In this document: positions 11,179 to 23,200 of the stretch, in pieces
Layout of the letters: the number at the start of each line of letters is the position of its first letter
Position numbering within the stretch: the stretch's first letter is position 1
NCBI GenBank assembly: GCA_950022295.1
Contig: OX465597.1
Span: 682,001-746,000 of the forward strand
Direction: 5' to 3'
Length of the DNA stretch: 64,000 bases
Origin: Bromus sterilis
Lineage: Eukaryota; Streptophyta; Magnoliopsida; Poales; Poaceae
Position numbers and translations under genes: made by a program
Notes under the pieces: model-generated
Databases searched by the model: none
What the model was told of the DNA's origin: nothing
Seen by the model: the letters and a program-made list of their open reading frames with translations, nothing else

Positions 11179-13649
11179 AGTGATTTCCACCATTGATGAA
11201 CCCAGGTTGCATTTACGTGCCGGTCATCAACACTCGCAGTTTTGGCCGATTCTGGCATGTTTCATGGGCTATTAATCACCGTTTTGGGTCCCCGGAGTGA
11301 TTTCCACTATTGACGAACCCCATGGTGCATTTACGTGCCGGTCATCAACACTCGCAGTTTTGGCCGGTTATGGCCTGTTTCATGGGCTATTAATCACCGT
11401 TTTGGGTCCCCGGAGTGATTTCCACCATTGACGAACCCAGGGTGCATTTACGTGTCGGTCATCAACACTCCCAGTTTTGGCCGATTCTGGCCTGTTTCAT
11501 GGGCTATTAATCACCGTTTTGGGTCCCCGGAGTGATTTCCACCATTGACGAACCCCAGGGTGCATTTACGTGCCGGTCATCAACACTCGCAGTTTTGGCC
11601 GATTCTGGCCTGTTTCATGGGCTATTAATCACCGTTTTGGTTCCCCGGAGTGATTTCCACCATTGACGAACCCCAGGGTGCATTTACGTGCCGGTCATCA
11701 ACACTCGCAGTTTTGGCCGATTCTGGCCTGTTTCATGGGCTATTAATCACCGTTTTGGGTCCTCGGAGTGATTCCCACCATTGACGAACCCCAGGGTGCA
11801 TTTACGTGCCAGTCATCAACACTCGCAGTTTTAGCCGGTTATGGCCTGTTTCATGGGCTATTAATCACCGTTTTGGGTCCCCGGAGTGATTTCCACCATT
11901 GACGAACCCCAGGGTGCATTTACGTGCCGGTCATCAACACTCGCAGTTTTGGCCGGTTATGGCCTGTTTCATGGGCTATTAATCACCGTTTTGGGTTCCC
12001 GGAGTGATTTCCACCATTGATGAACCCAGGGTGCATTTACGTGCCGGTCATCAACACTCGCAGTTTTGGCCGATTCTGGCCTGTTTCATGGGCTATTAAT
12101 CACCGTTTTGGGTCCCCGGAGTGATTTCCACCATTGACGAACCCCAGGGTGCATTTACGTGCCGGTCATCAACACTCCCAGTTTTGGCCGATTCTGGCCT
12201 GTTTCATGGGCTATTAATCACCGTTTTGGTTCCCCGGAGTGATTTCCACCATTGACGAACCCCAGGGTGCATTTCCGTGCCGGTCATCAACACTCGCAGT
12301 TTTGGCCGATTCTGGCCTGTTTCATGGGCTATTAATCACCGTTTTGGGTCCTCGGAGTGATTCCCACCATTGACGAACCCCAGGGTGCATTTACGTGCCG
12401 GTCATCAACACTCGCAGTTTTAGCCGGTTATGGCCTGTTTCATGGGCTATTAATCACCGTTTTGGGTCCCCGGAGTGATTTCCACAATTGACGAACCCCA
12501 GGGTGCATTTACGTGCCGGTCATCAAAACTCGCAGTTTTGGCCGGTTATGGCCTGTTTCATGGGCTATTCATCACCGTTTTAGGTTCCCGGAGTGATTTC
12601 CACCATTGATGAACCCAGGGTGCATTTACGTGCCGGTCATCAACACTCGCAGTTTTGGCCGATTCTGGCCTGTTTCATGGGCTATTAATCACCGTTTTGG
12701 GTCCCCGGAGTGATTTCCACCATTGACGAACCCCAGGGTGCATTTACGTGCCGGTCATCAACACTCCCAGTTTTGGCCGATTCTGGCCTGTTTCATGGGC
12801 TATTAATCACCGTTTTGGTTCCCCGGAGTGATTTCCACCATTGACGAACCCCAGGGTGCATTTCCGTGCCGGTCATCAACACTCGCAGTTTTGGCCGATT
12901 CTGGCCTGTTTCATGGGCTATTAATCACCGTTTTGGGTCCTCGGAGTGATTCCCACCATTGACGAACCCCAGGGTGCATTTACGTGCCGGTCATCAACAC
13001 TCGCAGTTTTAGCCGGTTATGGCCTGTTTCATGGGCTATTAATCACCGTTTTGGGTCCCCGGAGTGATTTCCACCATTGACGAACCCCAGGGTGCATTTA
13101 CGTGCCGGTCATCAACACTCGCAGTTTTGGCCGATTCTGGCCTGTTTCATGGGCTATTAATCACCGTTTTGGGTTCCCGGAGTGATTTCCACCATTGATG
13201 AACCCAGGGTGCATTTACGTGCCGGTCATCAACACTCGCAGTTTTGGCCGATTCTGGCCTGTTTCATGGGCTATTAATCACCGTTTTGGGTTCCCGGAGT
13301 GATTTCCACCATTGATGAACCCAGGTTGCATTTACGTGCCGGTCATCAACACTCGCAGTTTTGGCCGATTCTGGCATGTTTCATGGGCTATTAATCACCG
13401 TTTTGGGTCCCCGGAGTGATTTCCACTATTGACGAACCCCATGGTGCATTTACGTGCCGGTCATCAACACTCGCAGTTTTGGCCGGTTATGGCCTGTTTC
13501 ATGGGCTATTAATCACCGTTTTGGATCCCCGGAGTGATTTCCACCATTGACGAACCCAGGGTGCATTTACGTGTCGGTCATCAACACTCCCAGTTTTGGC
13601 CGATTCTGGCCTGTTTCATGGGCTATTAATCACCGTTTTGGGTCCCCGG
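11179..13649 (+). repeat. 21-mer HOR copy (2,471 bp)
   Basis: From K at 11179 the order follows the reference, but it has an extra F-G-C block after the H-E pair near 12,474-12,710. It ends abnormally: a K-L-M trimer starting at 13298 is followed at 13650 by another K-L-M, with no Q or gggttccc junction between them. The first 2.0 kb matches 13650-15650, sharing the L without ggatcc and the ttttaggttcc variant. Confidence 0.78.
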
Positions 13650-16004
13650 AGTGATTTCCACCATTGATGAACCCAGGTTGCATTTACGTGCCGGTCATCA
13701 ACACTCGCAGTTTTGGCCGATTCTGGCATGTTTCATGGGCTATTAATCACCGTTTTGGGTCCCCGGAGTGATTTCCACTATTGACGAACCCCATGGTGCA
13801 TTTACGTGCCGGTCATCAACACTCGCAGTTTTGGCCGGTTATGGCCTGTTTCATGGGCTATTAATCACCGTTTTGGGTCCCCGGAGTGATTTCCACCATT
13901 GACGAACCCAGGGTGCATTTACGTGTCGGTCATCAACACTCCCAGTTTTGGCCGATTCTGGCCTGTTTCATGGGCTATTAATCACCGTTTTGGGTCCCCG
14001 GAGTGATTTCCACCATTGACGAACCCCAGGGTGCATTTACGTGCCGGTCATCAACACTCGCAGTTTTGGCCGATTCTGGCCTGTTTCATGGGCTATTAAT
14101 CACCGTTTTGGTTCCCCGGAGTGATTTCCACCATTGACGAACCCCAGGGTGCATTTACGTGCCGGTCATCAACACTCGCAGTTTTGGCCGATTCTGGCCT
14201 GTTTCATGGGCTATTAATCACCGTTTTGGGTCCTCGGAGTGATTCCCACCATTGACGAACCCCAGGGTGCATTTACGTGCCAGTCATCAACACTCGCAGT
14301 TTTAGCCGGTTATGGCCTGTTTCATGGGCTATTAATCACCGTTTTGGGTCCCCGGAGTGATTTCCACCATTGACGAACCCCAGGGTGCATTTACGTGCCG
14401 GTCATCAACACTCGCAGTTTTGGCCGGTTATGGCCTGTTTCATGGGCTATTAATCACCGTTTTGGGTTCCCGGAGTGATTTCCACCATTGATGAACCCAG
14501 GGTGCATTTACGTGCCGGTCATCAACACTCGCAGTTTTGGCCGATTCTGGCCTGTTTCATGGGCTATTAATCACCGTTTTGGGTCCCCGGAGTGATTTCC
14601 ACCATTGACGAACCCCAGGGTGCATTTACGTGCCGGTCATCAACACTCCCAGTTTTGGCCGATTCTGGCCTGTTTCATGGGCTATTAATCACCGTTTTGG
14701 TTCCCCGGAGTGATTTCCACCATTGACGAACCCCAGGGTGCATTTCCGTGCCGGTCATCAACACTCGCAGTTTTGGCCGATTCTGGCCTGTTTCATGGGC
14801 TATTAATCACCGTTTTGGGTCCTCGGAGTGATTCCCACCATTGACGAACCCCAGGGTGCATTTACGTGCCGGTCATCAACACTCGCAGTTTTAGCCGGTT
14901 ATGGCCTGTTTCATGGGCTATTAATCACCGTTTTGGGTCCCCGGAGTGATTTCCACAATTGACGAACCCCAGGGTGCATTTACGTGCCGGTCATCAAAAC
15001 TCGCAGTTTTGGCCGGTTATGGCCTGTTTCATGGGCTATTCATCACCGTTTTAGGTTCCCGGAGTGATTTCCACCATTGATGAACCCAGGGTGCATTTAC
15101 GTGCCGGTCATCAACACTCGCAGTTTTGGCCGATTCTGGCCTGTTTCATGGGCTATTAATCACCGTTTTGGGTCCCCGGAGTGATTTCCACCATTGACGA
15201 ACCCCAGGGTGCATTTACGTGCCGGTCATCAACACTCCCAGTTTTGGCCGATTCTGGCCTGTTTCATGGGCTATTAATCACCGTTTTGGTTCCCCGGAGT
15301 GATTTCCACCATTGACGAACCCCAGGGTGCATTTCCGTGCCGGTCATCAACACTCGCAGTTTTGGCCGATTCTGGCCTGTTTCATGGGCTATTAATCACC
15401 GTTTTGGGTCCTCGGAGTGATTCCCACCATTGACGAACCCCAGGGTGCATTTACGTGCCGGTCATCAACACTCGCAGTTTTAGCCGGTTATGGCCTGTTT
15501 CATGGGCTATTAATCACCGTTTTGGGTCCCCGGAGTGATTTCCACCATTGACGAACCCCAGGGTGCATTTACGTGCCGGTCATCAACACTCGCAGTTTTG
15601 GCCGATTCTGGCCTGTTTCATGGGCTATTAATCACCGTTTTGGGTTCCCGGAGTGATTTCCACCATTGACGAACCCCAGGGTGCATTTACGTGAAGATCA
15701 TCAGTCCTCGCAGTTTTGGCCGATTCTGGCCTGTTTCATGGGCTATTAATCACCGTTTTGGGTCCCCGGAGTGATTTCCACCATTGACGAACCCCAGGGT
15801 GCATTTACGTGCCGGTCATCAACACTCGCAGTTTTGGCCGATTCTGGCCTGTTTCATGGGCTATTAATCACCGTTTTGGGTTCCCGGAGTGATTTCCACC
15901 ATTGATGAACCCAGGGTGCATTTACGTGCCGGTCATCAACACTCGCAGTTTTGGCCGATTCTGGCCTGTTTCATGGGCTATTAATCACCGTTTTGGGTTC
16001 CCGG
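13650..16004 (+). repeat. HOR copy starting at an illegitimate K junction (2,355 bp)
   Basis: K at 13650 is entered from a gggtcccc junction after M, while the other K monomers I checked are entered from gggttccc after Q or another unit. This marks a recombination breakpoint between HOR copies. About the first 2.0 kb copies 11179-13180; it then continues into N-P-N-Q and ends as a full unit. Confidence 0.78.
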
Positions 16005-18359
16005 AGTGATTTCCACCATTGATGAACCCAGGTTGCATTTACGTGCCGGTCATCAACACTCGCAGTTTTGGCCGATTCTGGCATGTTTCATGGGCTATTA
16101 ATCACCGTTTTGGGTCCCCGGAGTGATTTCCACTATTGACGAACCCCATGGTGCATTTACGTGCCGGTCATCAACACTCGCAGTTTTGGCCGGTTATGGC
16201 CTGTTTCATGGGCTATTAATCACCGTTTTGGATCCCCGGAGTGATTTCCACCATTGACGAACCCAGGGTGCATTTACGTGTCGGTCATCAACACTCCCAG
16301 TTTTGGCCGATTCTGGCCTGTTTCATGGGCTATTAATCACCGTTTTGGGTCCCCGGAGTGATTTCCACCATTGACGAACCCCAGGGTGCATTTACGTGCC
16401 GGTCATCAACACTCGCAGTTTTGGCCGATTCTGGCCTGTTTCATGGGCTATTAATCACCGTTTTGGTTCCCCGGAGTGATTTCCACCATTGACGAACCCC
16501 AGGGTGCATTTACGTGCCGGTCATCAACACTCGCAGTTTTGGCCGATTCTGGCCTGTTTCATGGGCTATTAATCACCGTTTTGGGTCCTCGGAGTGATTC
16601 CCACCATTGACGAACCCCAGGGTGCATTTACGTGCCAGTCATCAACACTCGCAGTTTTAGCCGGTTATGGCCTGTTTCATGGGCTATTAATCACCGTTTT
16701 GGGTCCCCGGAGTGATTTCCACCATTGACGAACCCCAGGGTGCATTTACGTGCCGGTCATCAACACTCGCAGTTTTGGCCGGTTATGGCCTGTTTCATGG
16801 GCTATTAATCACCGTTTTGGGTTCCCGGAGTGATTTCCACCATTGATGAACCCAGGGTGCATTTACGTGCCGGTCATCAACACTCGCAGTTTTGGCCGAT
16901 TCTGGCCTGTTTCATGGGCTATTAATCACCGTTTTGGGTCCCCGGAGTGATTTCCACCATTGACGAACCCCAGGGTGCATTTATGTGCCGGTCATCAACA
17001 CTCCCAGTTTTGGCCGATTCTGGCCTGTTTCATGGGCTATTAATCACCGTTTTGGTTCCCCGGAGTGATTTCCACCATTGACGAACCCCAGGGTGCATTT
17101 CCGTGCCGGTCATCAACACTCGCAGTTTTGGCCGATTCTGGCCTGTTTCATGGGCTATTAATCACCGTTTTGGGTCCTCGGAGTGATTCCCACCATTGAC
17201 GAACCCCAGGGTGCATTTACGTGCCGGTCATCAACACTCGCAGTTTTAGCCGGTTATGGCCTGTTTCATGGGCTATTAATCACCGTTTTGGGTCCCCGGA
17301 GTGATTTCCACAATTGACGAACCCCAGGGTGCATTTACGTGCCGGTCATCAAAACTCGCAGTTTTGGCCGGTTATGGCCTGTTTCATGGGCTATTCATCA
17401 CCGTTTTAGGTTCCCGGAGTGATTTCCACCATTGATGAACCCAGGGTGCATTTACGTGCCGGTCATCAACACTCGCAGTTTTGGCCGATTCTGGCCTGTT
17501 TCATGGGCTATTAATCACCGTTTTGGGTCCCCGGAGTGATTTCCACCATTGACGAACCCCAGGGTGCATTTACGTGCCGGTCATCAACACTCCCAGTTTT
17601 GGCCGATTCTGGCCTGTTTCATGGGCTATTAATCACCGTTTTGGTTCCCCGGAGTGATTTCCACCATTGACGAACCCCAGGGTGCATTTCCGTGCCGGTC
17701 ATCAACACTCGCAGTTTTGGCCGATTCTGGCCTGTTTCATGGGCTATTAATCACCGTTTTGGGTCCTCGGAGTGATTCCCACCATTGACGAACCCCAGGG
17801 TGCATTTACGTGCCGGTCATCAACACTCGCAGTTTTAGCCGGTTATGGCCTGTTTCATGGGCTATTAATCACCGTTTTGGGTCCCCGGAGTGATTTCCAC
17901 CATTGACGAACCCCAGGGTGCATTTACGTGCCGGTCATCAACACTCGCAGTTTTGGCCGATTCTGGCCTGTTTCATGGGCTATTAATCACCGTTTTGGGT
18001 TCCCGGAGTGATTTCCACCATTGACGAACCCCAGGGTGCATTTACGTGAAGATCATCAGTCCTCGCAGTTTTGGCCGATTCTGGCCTGTTTCATGGGCTA
18101 TTAATCACCGTTTTGGGTCCCCGGAGTGATTTCCACCATTGACGAACCCCAGGGTGCATTTACGTGCCGGTCATCAACACTCGCAGTTTTGGCCGATTCT
18201 GGCCTGTTTCATGGGCTATTAATCACCGTTTTGGGTTCCCGGAGTGATTTCCACCATTGATGAACCCAGGGTGCATTTACGTGCCGGTCATCAACACTCG
18301 CAGTTTTGGCCGATTCTGGCCTGTTTCATGGGCTATTAATCACCGTTTTGGGTTCCCGG
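16005..18359 (+). repeat. 20-mer HOR copy (2,355 bp)
   Basis: A unit from K at 16005 to K at 18360, with ccacaattg, catcaaaactc and ttttaggttcc in its H monomer near 17.3 kb. It carries a private gcatttatgtg near 16,980 (a C-to-T change in the acgtg CpG). Confidence 0.8.
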
Positions 18360-20243
18360 AGTGATTTCCACCATTGATGAACCCAGGTTGCATTTACGTG
18401 CCGGTCATCAACACTCGCAGTTTTGGCCGATTCTGGCATGTTTCATGGGCTATTAATCACCGTTTTGGGTCCCCGGAGTGATTTCCACTATTGACGAACC
18501 CCATGGTGCATTTACGTGCCGGTCATCAACACTCGCAGTTTTGGCCGGTTATGGCCTGTTTCATGGGCTATTAATCACCGTTTTGGATCCCCGGAGTGAT
18601 TTCCACCATTGACGAACCCAGGGTGCATTTACGTGTCGGTCATCAACACTCCCAGTTTTGGCCGATTCTGGCCTGTTTCATGGGCTATTAATCACCGTTT
18701 TGGGTCCCCGGAGTGATTTCCACCATTGACGAACCCCAGGGTGCATTTACGTGCCGGTCATCAACACTCGCAGTTTTGGCCGATTCTGGCCTGTTTCATG
18801 GGCTATTAATTACCGTTTTGGTTCCCCGGAGTGATTTCCACCATTGACGAACCCCAGGGTGCATTTACGTGCCGGTCATCAACACTCGCAGTTTTGGCCG
18901 ATTCTGGCCTGTTTCATGGGCTATTAATCACCGTTTTGGGTCCTCGGAGTGATTCCCACCATTGACGAACCCCAGGGTGCATTTACGTGCCAGTCATCAA
19001 CACTCGCAGTTTTAGCCGGTTATGGCCTGTTTCATGGGCTATTAATCACCGTTTTGGGTCCCCGGAGTGATTTCCACCATTGACGAACCCCAGGGTGCAT
19101 TTACGTGCCGGTCATCAACACTCGCAGTTTTGGCCGGTTATGGCCTGTTTCATGGGCTATTAATCACCGTTTTGGGTTCCCGGAGTGATTTCCACCATTG
19201 ATGAACCCAGGGTGCATTTACGTGCCGGTCATCAACACTCGCAGTTTTGGCCGATTCTGGCCTGTTTCATGGGCTATTAATCACCGTTTTGGGTCCCCGG
19301 AGTGATTTCCACCATTGACGAACCCCAGGGTGCATTTACGTGCCGGTCATCAACACTCCCAGTTTTGGCCGATTCTGGCCTGTTTCATGGGCTATTAATC
19401 ACCGTTTTGGTTCCCCGGAGTGATTTCCACCATTGACGAACCCCAGGGTGCATTTCCGTGCCGGTCATCAACACTCGCAGTTTTGGCCGATTCTGGCCTG
19501 TTTCATGGGCTATTAATCACCGTTTTGGGTCCTCGGAGTGATTCCCACCATTGACGAACCCCAGGGTGCATTTACGTGCCGGTCATCAACACTCGCAGTT
19601 TTAGCCGGTTATGGCCTGTTTCATGGGCTATTAATCACCGTTTTGGGTCCCCGGAGTGATTTCCACAATTGACGAACCCCAGGGTGCATTTACGTGCCGG
19701 TCATCAAAACTCGCAGTTTTGGCCGGTTATGGCCTGTTTCATGGGCTATTCATCACCGTTTTGGGTTCCCGGAGTGATTTCCACCATTGATGAACCCAGG
19801 GTGCATTTACGTGCCGGTCATCAACACTCGCAGTTTTGGCCGATTCTGGCCTGTTTCATGGGCTATTAATCACCGTTTTGGGTCCCCGGAGTGATTTCCA
19901 CCATTGACGAACCCCAGGGTGCATTTACGTGCCGGTCATCAACACTCCCAGTTTTGGCCGATTCTGGCCTGTTTCATGGGCTATTAATCACCGTTTTGGT
20001 TCCCCGGAGTGATTTCCACCATTGACGAACCCCAGGGTGCATTTCCGTGCCGGTCATCAACACTCGCAGTTTTGGCCGATTCTGGCCTGTTTCATGGGCT
20101 ATTAATCACCGTTTTGGGTCCTCGGAGTGATTCCCACCATTGACGAACCCCAGGGTGCATTTACGTGCCGGTCATCAACACTCGCAGTTTTAGCCGGTTA
20201 TGGCCTGTTTCATGGGCTATTAATCACCGTTTTGGGTCCCCGG
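18360..20243 (+). repeat. 20-mer HOR copy leading into the super-HOR
   Basis: Starts like the preceding unit. It has a private taattacc (instead of taatcacc) near 18,808, shared only with 21,753, which is 2,945 bp downstream. Its H monomer at about 19,655 has gttttgggtt instead of ttttaggttcc, as do later H copies. Confidence 0.8.
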
Positions 20244-23200
20244 AGTGATTTCCACCATTGACGAACCCCAGGGTGCATTTACGTGCCGGTCATCAACACT
20301 CGCAGTCTTGGCCGATTCAGGCCTGTTTCATGGGCTATTAATCACCGTTTTGGGTTCCCGGAGTGATTTCCACCATTGATGAACCCAGGGTGCATTTACG
20401 TGCCGGTCATCAACACTCGCAGTTTTGGCCGATTCTGGCCTGTTTCATGGGCTATTAATCACCGTTTTGGGTCCCCGGAGTGATTTCCACCATTGACGAA
20501 CCCCAGGGTGCATTTACGTGCCGGTCATCAACACTCCCAGTTTTGGCCGATTCTGGCCTGTTTCATGGGCTATTAATCACCGTTTTGGTTCCCCGGAGTG
20601 ATTTCCACCATTGACGAACCCCAGGGTGCATTTCCGTGCCGGTCATCAACACTCGCAGTTTTGGCCGATTCTGGCCTGTTTCATGGGCTATTAATCACCG
20701 TTTTGGGTTCCCGGAGTGATTTCCACCATTGACGAACCCCAGGGTGCATTTACGTGCCGGTCATCAACACTCGCAGTTTTAGCCGGTTATGGCCTGTTTC
20801 ATGGGCTATTAATCACCGTTTTGGGTCCCCGGAGTGATTTCCACCATTGACGAACCCCAGGGTGCATTTACGTGCCGGTCATCAACACTCGCAGTTTTGG
20901 CCGATTCTGGCCTGTTTCATGGGCTATTAATCACCGTTTTGGGTTCCCGGAGTGATTTCCACCATTGACGAACCCCAGGGTGCATTTACGTGAAGATCAT
21001 CAGTCCTCGCAGTTTTGGCCGATTCTGGCCTGTTTCATGGGCTATTAATCACCGTTTTGGGTCCCCGGAGTGATTTCCACCATTGACGAACCCCAGGGTG
21101 CATTTACGTGCCGGTCATCAACACTCGTAGTTTTGGCCGATTCTGGCCTGTTTCATGGGCTATTAATCACCGTTTTGGGTTCCCGGAGTGATTTCCACCA
21201 TTGATGAACCCAGGGTGCATTTACGTGCCGGTCATCAACACTCGCAGTTTTGGCCGATTCTGGCCTGTTTCATGGGCTATTAATCACCGTTTTGGGTTCC
21301 CGGAGTGATTTCCACCATTGATGAACCCAGGTTGCATTTACGTGCCGGTCATCAACACTCGCAGTTTTGGCCGATTCTGGCATGTTTCATGGGCTATTAA
21401 TCACCGTTTTGGGTCCCCGGAGTGATTTCCACTATTGACGAACCCCATGGTGCATTTACGTGCCGGTCATCAACACTCGCAGTTTTGGCCGGTTATGGCC
21501 TGTTTCATGGGCTATTAATCACCGTTTTGGATCCCCGGAGTGATTTCCACCATTGACGAACCCAGGGTGCATTTACGTGTCGGTCATCAACACTCCCAGT
21601 TTTGGCCGATTCTGGCCTGTTTCATGGGCTATTAATCACCGTTTTGGGTCCCCGGAGTGATTTCCACCATTGACGAACCCCAGGGTGCATTTACGTGCCG
21701 GTCATCAACACTCGCAGTTTTGGCCGATTCTGGCCTGTTTCATGGGCTATTAATTACCGTTTTGGTTCCCCGGAGTGATTTCCACCATTGACGAACCCCA
21801 GGGTGCATTTACGTGCCGGTCATCAACACTCGCAGTTTTGGCCGATTCTGGCCTGTTTCATGGGCTATTAATCACCGTTTTGGGTCCTCGGAGTGATTCC
21901 CACCATTGACGAACCCCAGGGTGCATTTACGTGCCAGTCATCAACACTCGCAGTTTTAGCCGGTTATGGCCTGTTTCATGGGCTATTAATCACCGTTTTG
22001 GGTCCCCGGAGTGATTTCCACCATTGACGAACCCCAGGGTGCATTTACGTGCCGGTCATCAACACTCGCAGTTTTGGCCGGTTATGGCCTGTTTCATGGG
22101 CTATTAATCACCGTTTTGGGTTCCCGGAGTGATTTCCACCATTGATGAACCCAGGGTGCATTTACGTGCCGGTCATCAACACTCGCAGTTTTGGCCGATT
22201 CTGGCCTGTTTCATGGGCTATTAATCACCGTTTTGGGTCCCCGGAGTGATTTCCACCATTGACGAACCCCAGGGTGCATTTACGTGCCGGTCATCAACAC
22301 TCCCAGTTTTGGCCGATTCTGGCCTGTTTCATGGGCTATTAATCACCGTTTTGGTTCCCCGGAGTGATTTCCACCATTGACGAACCCCAGGGTGCATTTC
22401 CGTGCCGGTCATCAACACTCGCAGTTTTGGCCGATTCTGGCCTGTTTCATGGGCTATTAATCACCGTTTTGGGTCCTCGGAGTGATTCCCACCATTGACG
22501 AACCCCAGGGTGCATTTACGTGCCGGTCATCAACACTCGCAGTTTTAGCCGGTTATGGCCTGTTTCATGGGCTATTAATCACCGTTTTGGGTCCCCGGAG
22601 TGATTTCCACAATTGACGAACCCCAGGGTGCATTTACGTGCCGGTCATCAAAACTCGCAGTTTTGGCCGGTTATGGCCTGTTTCATGGGCTATTCATCAC
22701 CGTTTTGGGTTCCCGGAGTGATTTCCACCATTGATGAACCCAGGGTGCATTTACGTGCCGGTCATCAACACTCGCAGTTTTGGCCGATTCTGGCCTGTTT
22801 CATGGGCTATTAATCACCGTTTTGGGTCCCCGGAGTGATTTCCACCATTGACGAACCCCAGGGTGCATTTACGTGCCGGTCATCAACACTCCCAGTTTTG
22901 GCCGATTCTGGCCTGTTTCATGGGCTATTAATCACCGTTTTGGTTCCCCGGAGTGATTTCCACCATTGACGAACCCCAGGGTGCATTTCCGTGCCGGTCA
23001 TCAACACTCGCAGTTTTGGCCGATTCTGGCCTGTTTCATGGGCTATTAATCACCGTTTTGGGTCCTCGGAGTGATTCCCACCATTGACGAACCCCAGGGT
23101 GCATTTACGTGCCGGTCATCAACACTCGCAGTTTTAGCCGGTTATGGCCTGTTTCATGGGCTATTAATCACCGTTTTGGGTCCCCGGAGTGATTTCCACC

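Noticed and set aside
12474..12600. Telomere-like ttttaggttcc
   Set aside because: A single point variant of ttttgggttcc carried by H monomers near 12.6, 15.1 and 17.4 kb; there is no run of plant telomere repeats.
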